From assembly GCA_025769875.1 (NCBI GenBank), contig JAGFNK010000487.1, positions 1-39,102 of the forward strand: a stretch of DNA of 39,102 nt, written 5' to 3'. Positions 14,649-26,288 of the stretch are shown here, piece after piece. Within the stretch, counting starts at the first letter, position 1, and every line of letters starts with the position of its first letter. The notes under the pieces are model-generated. The model was not told the origin of the DNA and made no database searches. It saw only the letters and a list, made by a program, of their open reading frames with translations. The stretch is from Russula earlei (lineage: Eukaryota > Basidiomycota > Agaricomycetes > Russulales > Russulaceae). A program made the translations under genes and the position numbers.

Positions 14649-16434
<1,786 letters not shown>

Positions 16435-16582
16435 TGTGGTCGGGCCTCGAGCTCGAGCAGAGCGCGTCACATAACGTTTGGTCACTCTTTCCCTCTCCCA
16501 ACCCAACATATCGTTCCTCACACAATTCTGGGAGGACAGTCATTCTCATATTCCAGCCAGCTCATAATACGCCATGTTATCT

Positions 16583-17782
16583 CTAAATTGCCTCCCAAAC
16601 TTGCTTGGTAATACCGAACATCGCCTCCTGCACCGGTAACCGGCGGCCCCGCTGGTATTGGAGCACGAACTGAAGAGGGCGTAGGGTAAACCTGCATCAC
16701 CGCTCGTGCTCACGTCGGGCATGAGAGGAAGTTCACCGAGGAGCTTGACGCCGAGTGACCTGGATGCATCCGATGAACCGAACAAGTGGTGTGGCGTGTT
16801 GCACGAGGGGCAGAAGAAGCATGACTGATTAAGGACGAGGCCGATTATCTTTCAAGAAACGTTTCAGTGTTGTCATTAACAATGTAGAGGGAGAGAGAGA
16901 TTACAGGGATGGAAAGCGTTTGAAAGGCAGCTATGCCCTTGCGGACGTCTGCCAGAGCGACATGCTGTGGCGTTGAGACCATCACCGCACCTGTGAGCCC
17001 ACAAGTAAATGGGTATGTTTGAGTTGAGAAAGCGCCGTACCGTCAACATTAACGAGCTGCCCTAGCGAGAGTGGCACATCCCCTGTCCCGGGCGGCATGT
17101 CTATCACAAGGATGTCGAGGCCGGGGCCATCTGGATCTGCGCCGCGCCAGTCAACGTCGAATAACAATTGCTGCACAGCCTTTTGTACCATCAGGCCACG
17201 CCAGGTCACAGGTCTTTCGGGACCAGGGAGTAGAAATCCGATGGACATGGCTGGCAGCCCGTGGTTCGTAAGCGGAATGAGGGCGCCACCTAGTGACGGG
17301 GCCATGAACAAGTCGTTAGGCGAAAAATAAAGCGAGGACGTACTAGACGTCAGATGGGGTTCTCCGGCAGCCTCGAGACCAAGGAGCTTGGGTATAGAGG
17401 GACCGAAGATGTCAAGGTCAAGCAGGCCGACGCGTGCGCGGTGACGGGCAGTGAGGGTATAGGCGAGGTTTACTTGGGGAGAATATCGATTCGTTCGGAT
17501 TTCAAAGGGGAAAGTACAGAGAGGACATACCAGCGACGGTGCTCTTGCCCACGCCACCCTTTCCACTGGCAACGGCGACGACCCTTTTCACGTTCGGGAT
17601 TCCACGCTTAGGTGGGAGACCGCGACGGGGCATTACAGGGGGTTCACCGCGTTTCGGAAGACCCTGCGAGATATAAAAAAATTAGCATATATGTAGGCTG
17701 GAGGAATGGCGTTCGATACGAGAGGGTTGTCATGGTGCAAAGCACGCCAGGTGCTAAAAAGCCGCCGCGCTGAGGAGGTCAT
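16583..17782 (-). CDS. IND1: Mitochondrial Mrp/NBP35-type P-loop Fe-S protein Ind1 (NUBPL)
   Basis: Ind1 delivers Fe-S clusters for complex I assembly in the mitochondrial matrix. Exons: 17720-17782, 17531-17663, 17041-17472, 16905-16990, 16583-16848, about 326 residues. The N-terminus is Arg/Ser-rich, as expected of a targeting signal. The family start NPLGLP follows, then the deviant Walker A GKGGVGKST, the LDLDIFGPS and IDMPPGTGD motifs, and the CPSC cluster site in the last exon. The last exon has a frame problem between the conserved SGDAGLPYAL and the final VWEAI: one base seems to be missing between about 16600 and 16680, perhaps in the C-run 16647-16650. Alternatively a 44-nt GTGAGC...CAG intron inside the exon would restore an open frame, but it would remove the conserved D-x-G-x-P segment. 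Confidence 0.92.
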
Positions 17783-17844
17783 CAAAGAAAGAGGACAACG
17801 CGTGTGACGATTGGATTCGACGGTGTTCTGTCCGCTGCGATTCA
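17783..17844. promoter_or_regulatory. 62-bp bidirectional promoter between IND1 and IES6
   Basis: Only 62 bp separate the divergent start codons of IND1 and IES6, so both promoters must share this interval or extend into each other's first exons. An inverted CCAAT box (ATTGG, 17810-17814) lies near the middle. No TATA box is seen. Shared control is inferred from the spacing. Confidence 0.55.
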
Positions 17845-18614
17845 ATGTTGGTCATGTCTTTCCTTTGTCCTATGTTACTTGACCAGTGATTTTAACTACA
17901 GGCCACCGAAGGGATCGACTCGAAAGAAGCCCTCCGCTGCACCGAGTACGGATGGCACTGCCACGCCTCAGATCCCCGTGCGTATCAACTATCCTCCCTC
18001 ACATCTGCTAATAGCGGGCCAGACTCTTGCGGAGCAATTGTCTATATTATCTTCCCCACGACCGTTCAAGAACCCTGCTTATACGAAGAATGCAAGTCGG
18101 CGCACGAAAAATTTGAAGGCTGTTCTCGGGCAGGAGCGCGAACGCGAAAAGTTGGAGAGGGAGAGACGGAGAGCGGAGCGTGAGGAAGCCATGGAAATTG
18201 ATGGAGGTCCTCCAGCTAGATTCATGGCGGAAGACGACATGCCATCTTGTGGGTAGCCTTCCCGTCTTTGTGATTTACATGTCGCTGAGTGACTCGGCCC
18301 AGATCTATTCATCGAGGCACCCCCGTCGGTGCTGCCACAACGTCGGTATTGCGACATTACTGGTCTAGAAGTGCGTGTCTCACACCATACGTACTTGATG
18401 ATCTCGGTCGTGAAAACATTGTCCAGGCACCGTACACGGATCCTATCACTGGACTACGATTTCATGACAAGAGTATTTACGACCTCATCAAAAGCTTGGT
18501 TTGTACAATACTTTTCCTCCCTTTCTGATCACTGACCCAGGATGCCTGGTCCAGTCCGCTAGTGCGGCCAAGGACTATCTTGCAGCCCGGGGAGTGAATC
18601 CGATCGTGAAATGA
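17845..18614 (+). CDS. IES6: INO80 chromatin-remodelling complex subunit Ies6 (YL1 C-terminal domain)
   Basis: Ies6 pairs with Arp5 in INO80 and contacts the Rvb1/Rvb2 ring. Exons: 17845-17855 (11 nt), 17902-18248, 18303-18370, 18427-18498, 18555-18614, giving 185 residues with every junction in phase. The first part has a basic tail and the NPAYTKNASRRTKNLK segment. A highly charged Glu/Arg coiled region comes next. The C-terminus is the YL1-C domain, with APPSVLP, KYCD-like RYCDITG, YTDPITGLR and a final AKDYLAARG. The very short first exon is chosen because it gives a start in phase; the start is the least certain part. The gene is unbroken. Confidence 0.9.
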
Positions 18615-18665
18615 CCGTCCGTAGGGAATATTAATATTAAGATGTATGCGTTTGAGTCAATGAGG

Positions 18666-18671
18666 AAAAAA
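18666..18671 (-). terminator. Pol III terminator of the tRNA-Leu gene
   Basis: Six consecutive T residues on the tRNA strand, two bases after the discriminator base, form a standard RNA polymerase III stop signal. Confidence 0.8.
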
Positions 18672-18673
18672 GT

Positions 18674-18781
18674 TGACAAGAAGGGGATTCGAACCCCTGC
18701 CTGCATACGCAGATGAGAAGCCTGACTCGCAGGCAAGCTTTCGCTTGAGTCACACGCCTTGGACCACTCGGCCATCTTGCC
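18674..18781 (-). tRNA. tRNA-Leu (anticodon CAA) with intron
   Basis: The minus-strand sequence has a 7-bp acceptor stem (GGCAAGA with TCTTGTC, one G-U pair). The A box TGGCCGAGTGG and the B box GGTTCGAATCC are present. A long variable arm with a CTGC/GCAG stem and the anticodon loop CTCAAG (CAA) mark it as leucine. About 17 nt follow the base after the anticodon. They form a hairpin in which the anticodon region CAAGC pairs with GCTTG across a GAAA loop, as expected of a pre-tRNA intron. The exact intron ends are uncertain, and the anticodon stem in my folding has one G-G mismatch. It lies between the 3' end of IES6 and the start of the mL38 gene. Confidence 0.85.
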
Positions 18782-18891
18782 ATGCGCAAAAACCACATGT
18801 TTTATTATCATGATCACGTGGGTGGCCTAGCCACAGTGTCACACGCAGCGCTGGTTGTGTGTTTGACTTTTTCCACCCGCTAAAGCAGTGG

Positions 18892-20411
18892 ATGGGAATG
18901 CTCACACTCTGTCGACTTGGCACCATCCCACCGCCAGTGCTACTCGTGAGAATCAAATCCTTCTCCAACGTGACACCTACGGGTCCACTCAGTTCCTCGT
19001 TTTCCACAAACCCGACCCTTGCAACAACAACACAGCGCGCAACTCGGAATCGAAGAAATCCGAAATACCCTGCAATTCGTTCTAGCATCAACCTCGACAG
19101 ACCCCGTGAATGGAACCCTCCCGTCGCTCCCCGTTTCATCCCTGCATATGACGAAGCAGTCGCCTACATCCGTGCGGATGCTGCTGCCGTGAAAGCGGAA
19201 GCGGATACTCTTCGAACAAGCCTGGAGAAAGGGCAGGTTTCGATTGAAGACATAGAAAATGCGAAAAAGACGCTAGATGTACTGGACATCATGGCACAGG
19301 TCAATTTACCAGAAGTGAGGTGGAAGGCCGCAAACGGGATGGGTCCGTGTTCTGTTTAACCTTGAGTACAAATCTCATTGACAGGGAAAATGTAGCGGAC
19401 ATGAACCAGAAGGTTTATCGCCACCTTATCGAACAGCGTTGGCGAAACGAGGGCGCATTAGACCTTCTCGTATGCCCCCATACCTTTCGTTTATCACCCC
19501 GTCTAACGCCCGGTTTAGATGGAGCGTCTGTATCAGATGCATGTCATACCAGACATTCTCCCTCGTCTCCAGCCCACTGTCGACCTTCGTGTAGTTTTTC
19601 CGGAGGCTCCCCCGAAAAACGTCGTTCTGCGTGCAAGGGCAAAGCGAAAAACTATGCCGGTCGAACCAGGTGTCTTCCTAGTGAATGAGCAGGTATCTGC
19701 GAATGTCAAGTCACTTCGTCAAATTGGCACCGACAGGATTTTATTCAGACGCGACACCCACCAAAACTTTACGCTACAGTATTCCATCCAGAGTCAAGGT
19801 TGTATACTTTGCTAATGGTCGACCCAGGCAAGTGCCTTGCTGCCCTAACCGATCGACTGAATTTTGAGTCGTATGCAGACGTTCCGGACAAGGATAATCA
19901 AGCATTCAAGACGTTTCTCCACTGGTTACAGTGCGTTTGGTTTTATGAGTGTTATAATATGATGTAACATTGGCAATAGGCCAAACATCCCCCTTTCTGC
20001 CACATCAGCTGGCTTGCTCCCGTCTGCCGTGCATACGCCCTATCTTCCCCCCCATCCCGCCCAGGGGACCCCTTATCATCGCTACGTTTTGCTGTTACTT
20101 CCCCACGAGGACCCAACTAAGAAGCTCTCGCTCCCACCCGGCCCACTCGAGCGGGATTCATTCGACGTAAGGAGGTTCACACAGGAGCACGCGCTTCGGA
20201 CGGATGGTGGTGGTGCATTTATGTGGCGGGCGGTGTGGGACAATGAAAGTTCGAGGATCTGGAGAGAGATCATCAGTAGGCACTCTTTCATCTCATCTGT
20301 GAGTGAGACGTCAGGCTTATTCGTTGAGTAGAGAAACCGGAGCCTCGGTACGGATCTCCACCGAAACCAGATCCCTACGCGACTTTGAAGGCGATGAAGA
20401 AGTACGCTTAA
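18892..20411 (+). CDS. MRPL35: Mitochondrial large-subunit ribosomal protein mL38 (PEBP-like)
   Basis: mL38 is a phosphatidylethanolamine-binding-protein fold built into the mitochondrial ribosome. Exons: 18892-19346, 19385-19469, 19519-19692, 19737-19827, 19879-19930, 19980-20275, 20332-20411, about 410 residues. A basic Ser/Thr/Arg-rich targeting region precedes NPPVAPRFIPAYDEA. The central MNQKVYRHLIEQRW is typical of mL38. The PEBP core follows, with the MVDPDVPD and LHWLQPNIPLSA motifs. The C-terminus has KPEPRYGSPPKPDPYA. Intron 4 (19828-19878) begins GCAAGT instead of GT. Intron 1 as modelled is only 38 nt, so its edges are uncertain. The gene is unbroken. Confidence 0.9.
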
Positions 20412-21244
20412 GATTTGCGTATCGCATAGGGATCATTGGTAGATCTGATGTACTCTTCGTTGATAAGACTATACCACAACGCACAGCTAAGGTCTACTGA
20501 CTATTGGTCGCTTGCCGACTACAAATAGTACATGGCCGAGCTAGGGTGGACTCAGGGACTAGTACTATTTATTTACAGGAGCAGGGGTGCTGGCTTGGTG
20601 CAGTTGGTTTTAGGTCAGGCTTGCTTCTAGCACTTGAATGCATAGGTGTAGCTGCATAGGAGTGCCCGCAATCTGGTCCCATCTGGGTCTTCAAAAGAGA
20701 AGGAGTGGGAGGCAAGGACTCAGACTTTGTGCTCCTGCACCTTTTTGTTCCTTGACTCAATTGCCGAGCTGGATGCAAGATTTGTCTGCGTCCTGACTTC
20801 ACCAAGCCCGAGGCTAGCCACCCCATACGGGCGTTGACACCATCGGAGGATGTATCCGCAGACCATATCTCATGTGCGAGCTGTTATTAAACTCTAACAC
20901 CCTCCGCTTTCGTAGTACGCTTGGTCGTCTCGTCATCGCGCCCGTCTTTGTCTTCGTCGATCTGTGCAACACAAGCGGTACCGTTGGCTTTTGTTGGACA
21001 GACTAGGTGTTTCCGCATGCCCGCTCTCGCTCCTCTTATTCTTGTTCTCGGGTTTTTTTTTGAAAATGTAGGTGGCAAGGCAGTGGCGTATGTCAACGCC
21101 TGTACACTCGCCGCATACCTTCCAGTCGCGAACGATCAGTTCATTTTTGGGGATGGGGTCTGTCTCGGGATTCCTGCAAGACAGGGAACGAATAAGGCAT
21201 CAAGTAATTCGCGAAGGCGTCTGGTATTGTGCACCATCCACGAT
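20412..21244. other. Convergent intergenic stretch with a possible 3' extension of DNMT2
   Basis: The 3' ends of mL38 and DNMT2 face each other here. On the minus strand, 20887-21180 has protein-like sequence. A PETDPIPKNELIVRDWK segment follows a good acceptor, and a Lys/Asp/Arg-rich tail (with VCPTKANGT) ends at TAA 20887-20889. A GTGAGA donor inside the last DNMT2 exon could splice to it in phase. The two parts are in different frames across a run of nine A residues at about 21055-21063, so an extra or missing A would have to be assumed. It may instead be a small separate gene. Confidence 0.35.
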
Positions 21245-22703
21245 TTAACGTTGATTCTTGATGTCTGGTTCAGAGGAAGGATGTAGGTGTGTCGGCCGGC
21301 ATATTCTGTGTTTCTCACACACACTCAAAACTTGATAGAGGTGCTCCATTAGCACACTTACCACGCGTACATTCACACTATTTCCCAGTAATCGATACTT
21401 TGCTTTGGTTGAGACACTCTCCGGCCATCGGAATGTACTCTCGCTACCCAGTTCCTCAAAGTGTGACAGTCGCAGGAGCTCTTCAGGAGAGAAATATCGC
21501 AAGCGGAGGGGACGCAATATTTCCACAGCCCGTCCATCCCCAGAGGCTTGGGCAAGCTGAAACTTCTCGAATGTCTCGGCAGTCTGTGACGTGCACGTCA
21601 ATAAGAAATCTCTGAGCGCGATCGTTTCAGCGAACTGACGTCAAGTTCTTCGTTCTCCTGGAGGATTGACCCCGACCGCTCCACGAGTTGCGTATACCCT
21701 ATGCCCAGTCAAAGGATGCGAGAGGTTATCATCAACGACGCGAGCTGACCTCGAGTAAAGCAACACGTTCGCTTCGCAGATGGCAAGACAATGTCGAACA
21801 ACCGCCCCCACTTCATCAGCACGCGCTCGGGGACTGCGTATGCACTTTGGGTGGTGATTCCATCAAGATAATCGCGCAGAGTCCGCACTGGGCTCTCAAT
21901 CATTTGGGGGGATGCGGCCGAGGACCTAGCATCGCTCCAATCAGAACCATGACCAGGGATATGGCGTAAGATCCGATTCGAGTCTATCGAAGAGCTGAAA
22001 GCACCGGGGAGGCGTGAGGCGAGGAGATAATACCGCAAGCGCGAATTGGGCACGCCGAATTGGAGAGGTGTCAGCAGAAGCTCACGTGTGACGAATCCTA
22101 GTTTTGTGAGAATGACTAGCGTGCGGACTCGCGTGCTCGATACCTATCGGACGATAATCGTTGAGCAGGGGAGAGAGAGAGAGCGCGCAAATTCGGACCT
22201 CAAACCCGGCGACGTTCTCAAGGAGTAAGCACACGGGTGCTGCCCCCCGCTCTGCGAGAGCGGGCAGCACGTCTTCGACCAAATGCAAAAAAGACTGTGC
22301 GCGGGGATCTGTGGCCCCCTTCGCTTTTTGGTTGAGCACGGTGTACGGTTGGCATGGAGGGGACAAGAGCCAGAGGTTCGCGTTAAGCTGCTCGAGTGTG
22401 TTCGCATCCAGTGTCCCGATATCGACCTGAGGGTGCGATATATGGAACCCAGGACAGAGAGGATTACAGACGAACACGTACCCTGTGTGCTATGCCAGGG
22501 CCATGGTTTTCCGTGTATACGGCGGTGGCAGTTTGGTCCCAATCAAAGGCACGAACGACGGTTGCATTGGCACCAATGCTACTCCTGGCGAGAGCGGAAC
22601 GCAGCCCGCCTGCTCAAAATTGGGCGATTATAGAAAGGCAAATCAGTGAAAGGGACAGACCTATTCCGCAATAAAACTCGAGCGCACGGATCGGCTCTGA
22701 CAT
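21245..22703 (-). CDS. DNMT2: DNMT2-family tRNA (cytosine-5) methyltransferase
   Basis: Dnmt2 enzymes methylate C38 of tRNA-Asp and related tRNAs. Exons: 22661-22703, 22482-22609, 22199-22426, 21750-22143, 21640-21698, 21245-21583, 396 residues, all junctions in phase. The SAM site begins FYCGIGGLRSAL. Motif IV is SPPCQPY, with catalytic Cys at about residue 82. ENVAGFEVSSTR follows, then PNSRLRYYLLA. The Dnmt2 signature CFTRGY and RLLGNSVNV close the target-recognition and C-terminal parts. There is no extra regulatory domain, unlike fungal DNA methyltransferases. Its start codon is 192 bp from the divergent PHD-finger gene. The C-terminus could be longer through an alternative splice. Confidence 0.94.
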
Positions 22704-22895
22704 GTTTGATAACAAGATCGCCTGACATAAGCACATCTCACTTCGCCGCCTTCCTTGACTTCAACTTGCTGCCCAACACTCATCGCTCCTTCATCCCCCT
22801 CTCTCCTCTCTCCCGAGCGGTGACCAAGTGCTTGAATCGACGGTTGATCAGCACTCCCCTCTGCATCCGAAACCGGCCTTCTCTCCCCGCAAGCC

Positions 22896-25828
22896 ATGGC
22901 TTTCCCGCTCCCACCCTCGACCCCTACAGACCTTGGATTCATCAATGTCGTGACGCACTCCAAATCTGCCACGCAAGACGTGAATGAGATATCTCTTTCA
23001 ACCATTCGGGACGCAGAGCAAACGTTCACGGAGCAACAACATCCTACTCCTGCGCTCGGTCCAAGGTGGGCTGGTGTGTCTCACATCCCGTCAGCGGCCT
23101 ATACTGACCCCCTTGTGCTCATCAATAGCAATTTCCCTCCACTTTCGCCGTTTGGGTCTTCGGCAACCCATCTACCGACACCCCAGAGGTGAGATGTTTT
23201 CTCATATGTCCTCAGTTACGGAGACGGCTAGATGCCTCGGTTCACAATACGGCTCTACCGCCGTTTGACTAGAGCGTTCGATCCTGTCCTGCTTCATACA
23301 ATCTCATTCAGACCGCCTTCGAGTTGTCCAAATGCTGACCACGGCACAACAGCCCTAGCAATGCTGGCCCTTACTTGAATGGAAAAAATGAGTCGCCTGC
23401 CTTCAATGGGTACGTGTTACATTACCTGGTCTTGATGCAAGCGGCCAGTGTTGAGAAATTGACCCATATTTTGAAGCGCGACTTCACCACGGAGCGCGCT
23501 AGGGGACAGTCATTTAGCTTCAGCCCGTCCGCAGATGCTCACGCCTGACTCGAGTCCATTCATTGCACGCAACTGGGCTCTACAAGAGGGAGCCACGACA
23601 CCTACAAAAATGTGGGCTCCTATTCCGGTCTGTGTTTTGGACGTTAGCTCACACTCTCCAGACGCAGGGCGCCTCCCAGGACACCGCCGCTACCGGCTTA
23701 CGTGTTAGCAGTGTGTTTCCTTGTCCACTGTCACCGCTAACGTCCTCACAGAGACCCACGGAAAGAGGAATCTATAAGGGGCATCAGCGGTGCGCTTGCC
23801 GAGTCCCAGTCTGCCGGTTCACCTGGGCCGTCAGCCCTCTCATCCCCCTTCATGCAAAATGCACTCTCGACTTCCCCACCGCATCTCCCCACGTCGCAGT
23901 CTCCTGTGCGTACTGTGGGTGGCGAGATCGCCCACATCTGGGCAGACGAACCTTCCGCTCGTGTTGCCCAAGAGCGTCTCACAGAAGCACGCCGGCCCGA
24001 TTACATGCGGCGTATCACTCGAGAGGATGCACAAAGCCGTACGAATGTACCGGGGCTCGGCATTGCGGAGACACCTGTTAAGGGTAGACGTATTGAGCTG
24101 TGGGGCTTTCAAGAGTCAAGTGAAGAAAGCTTCGAAGAGCGCCTTATGGCGGGCGGGTATGGCGGGTACGGTAGCACTGCCCCGGAACGCGCAGGGACGC
24201 CGCCTGTTCCGTCTCGTGTGTTTGACTGGGCGAACGTCCTCACGTCAGGACCGCATGGGTCGTCATCAACTGTACCGCGGGAAGATGTTGCGCCAGACGG
24301 CCCCATCAACGACCGTGAAGCAAGAAAACGGCGCCGCCTCGAGGCATTTCGTCGTGTACACACATGTCTCACGACGCTGCATCCTGTCGAAGTTGAAGGC
24401 AAGGGTAGGGTGCTACTCGACATTGGCGCGGAGGCAGTGTCGGAGTTACTTGAAGAGCTGCAGTCCTCTACGGCAGGCAAGAGACGGGGGGGGAAGAAAC
24501 GGCGGCGGAGTGGACCCGTAACTCGTAGTGGCAAGATGCGGACCCTGCGAGAGGAGAAGCCTCCACGCGTTCTACGCGAAGGTGCCTCCCTCAACTGGCC
24601 AGACGAAGAGTTTCCGTGGAACATTCGGACGCACGAGCGCCGTGAGCTGGAAGCTGCAGTGGAGGCCGATCGAATGCAATGGATCAGGCGGTTCTTCGAC
24701 GAAAACAGCGACGCAGCTAGCTCCGAAGATGGTGTGCAAGTCGAAGATATGCCCCCGAAGGAGTCGGACGGTCTAGGCTCGCCCTCTGCGCCACTCGCGC
24801 ACAATAACGTGGTGTCCTCACCCAACCGTGACGGGACGAGCTTGCAGAAGATTTTCGTACCGAGTGATCCGGCAGATGCCCGTGCAGCCTTGCTCTCCAA
24901 GCAATCCGTTCGTGCAGTTGTCGCAAGACGAAGGCTGCATGTGCAGACCGCTGCTGACAGTGGTGGGGAAGAGATCCTTTGCATTTGCCGTGGGAAGGAT
25001 GACGGACGGGAGCTGGTGCAATGCGATGATTGTCGGACATGGTATCACTTGGAGTGCCTCGGCATCAAAAATAATGCGGAGCTCGGACGTGAAGAGGATC
25101 CTTGGTACTGTCACAACTGTGTTGCTTTGATGAACGAGTTGCCGATCACAGAGCCAACATTTGCCCTGGCTGAAGAAGAGACCCCCCTGGATCGGCGACG
25201 CGACCCGCTCTTCTCTGAAGCACTCCAAGACTCACCTGCGGGCCCTGAGTGGAGAATTCAACCCCTCGGACCTGGTCCAATGACACCCAAGGCTAATGTA
25301 GCCCGTGCTGCGGCAGTCGAAGCATATACTCGCTCCTCCTGGGGATCACGGCACGGCCCACACACGCCGCGCAATAGCAGCGCGAGAGCTGAGCGCGTGC
25401 GCGTACAAACAACGCCAGGGCCAGACGAAGGCATATTTCAGGACGATATATCCCCGTTCGACCCCACGTCAACACCGTCTCGGGGGATGCGAGTTGGTGC
25501 CAGCGTCGGGTCCGCATTTGCGACGCCGCCCAAGTGGCAGATCCGTGTTCCACTTGCGTTCTCGCCATCACCATACAGGAACGGCACTGGTCCTGGGGGT
25601 GTTGCGCAGTCTTCGGGTCCGTACCGCATGTCGCTACACGAAGATACGCCAGTAGATCGATCTGCGCCACGTCCGTTGATCTTGCCATCGAAACGTGTTC
25701 AAGAATCGCCGTCAATGGAGCGACGCGGTGTGGGGCGGGGTGATCCATATTCGCAGGGGTCTCCGCTGCCACTTGGGAGGAAGGGAAAAGAACGACAGAG
25801 CGCAGGGAGGAGGTTACTGGATCCTTAG
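22896..25828 (+). CDS. PHD-finger protein, otherwise unassigned
   Basis: Exons: 22896-23065, 23129-23188, 23353-23409, 23510-23701, 23752-25828, about 851 residues. Most of the protein is low-complexity and probably disordered, rich in Ser, Pro, Arg and Glu, with a basic patch (KKRRRSG) near residue 410. One PHD finger of C4-H-C3 type lies at about residues 570-620: C-x-C, then QCDDCRTWYHLEC, then WYCHNC. PHD fingers of this form usually read the histone H3 tail. The QCDDC-x-TWYHLECLG core resembles H3K4me3 readers of the Set3/Spp1 kind, but no SET, bromo or other catalytic domain is present. The C-terminus repeats TPR/TPS-like phosphorylation-type motifs. Edges of exons 3 and 4 are uncertain; the long last exon is secure. 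Confidence 0.8.
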
Positions 25829-26288
25829 CCCTCATCGTTTGGCTGCTTGGTCTTACGACATGTTTCCGTGTCACTTTCGTCTTGACATGACGTCTTTCTT
25901 TTGCTGCATAGAGATAAATTTTGCTATTGATGTAACGTGTATGCTGTCCTCCGTCTTGGCGTAGCTGATAGGAAGTGCGTGCGACTCACCTGCTTTGGGT
26001 CTCCTCCTCTCACTACGTGTCCCGCGAAGAAGTCAGAGAAAAGGCCGACGTGACAAGCGACGTATAGGCGAAGAAACAGGAGATTTACCATGTTTCGACG
26101 TCAAATGGCTCTCGAGAGTAGTCCACCGCGTCTGTCACGCACCATCGCGTCGCGTCACGTCACACTCAGCTGACTATCTGCCGGGTGTCGCCGTCGACTC
26201 AGCCGCTCATCCCAGGCCACCCCAGAGTATCTCTGATATATATTGAAAATAATGGATTCGAAAAGCATATGGGATATCATCGTTGTGT
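25829..26288. other. Convergent intergenic stretch
   Basis: This lies between the stop codons of the PHD-finger gene (+) and TRM2 (-), so it holds only their 3' flanks. No gene, tRNA or repeat is seen. Confidence 0.6.

Noticed and set aside
20921..21286. A 121-codon plus-strand frame in the mL38-DNMT2 gap
   Set aside because: It overlaps the better minus-strand coding signal and has no recognisable motif or splice context.
24109..24984. A 291-codon open frame on the minus strand
   Set aside because: It lies antisense inside the long last exon of the PHD-finger gene. The plus frame has a clear domain and low-complexity codon use that opens the opposite strand by chance.
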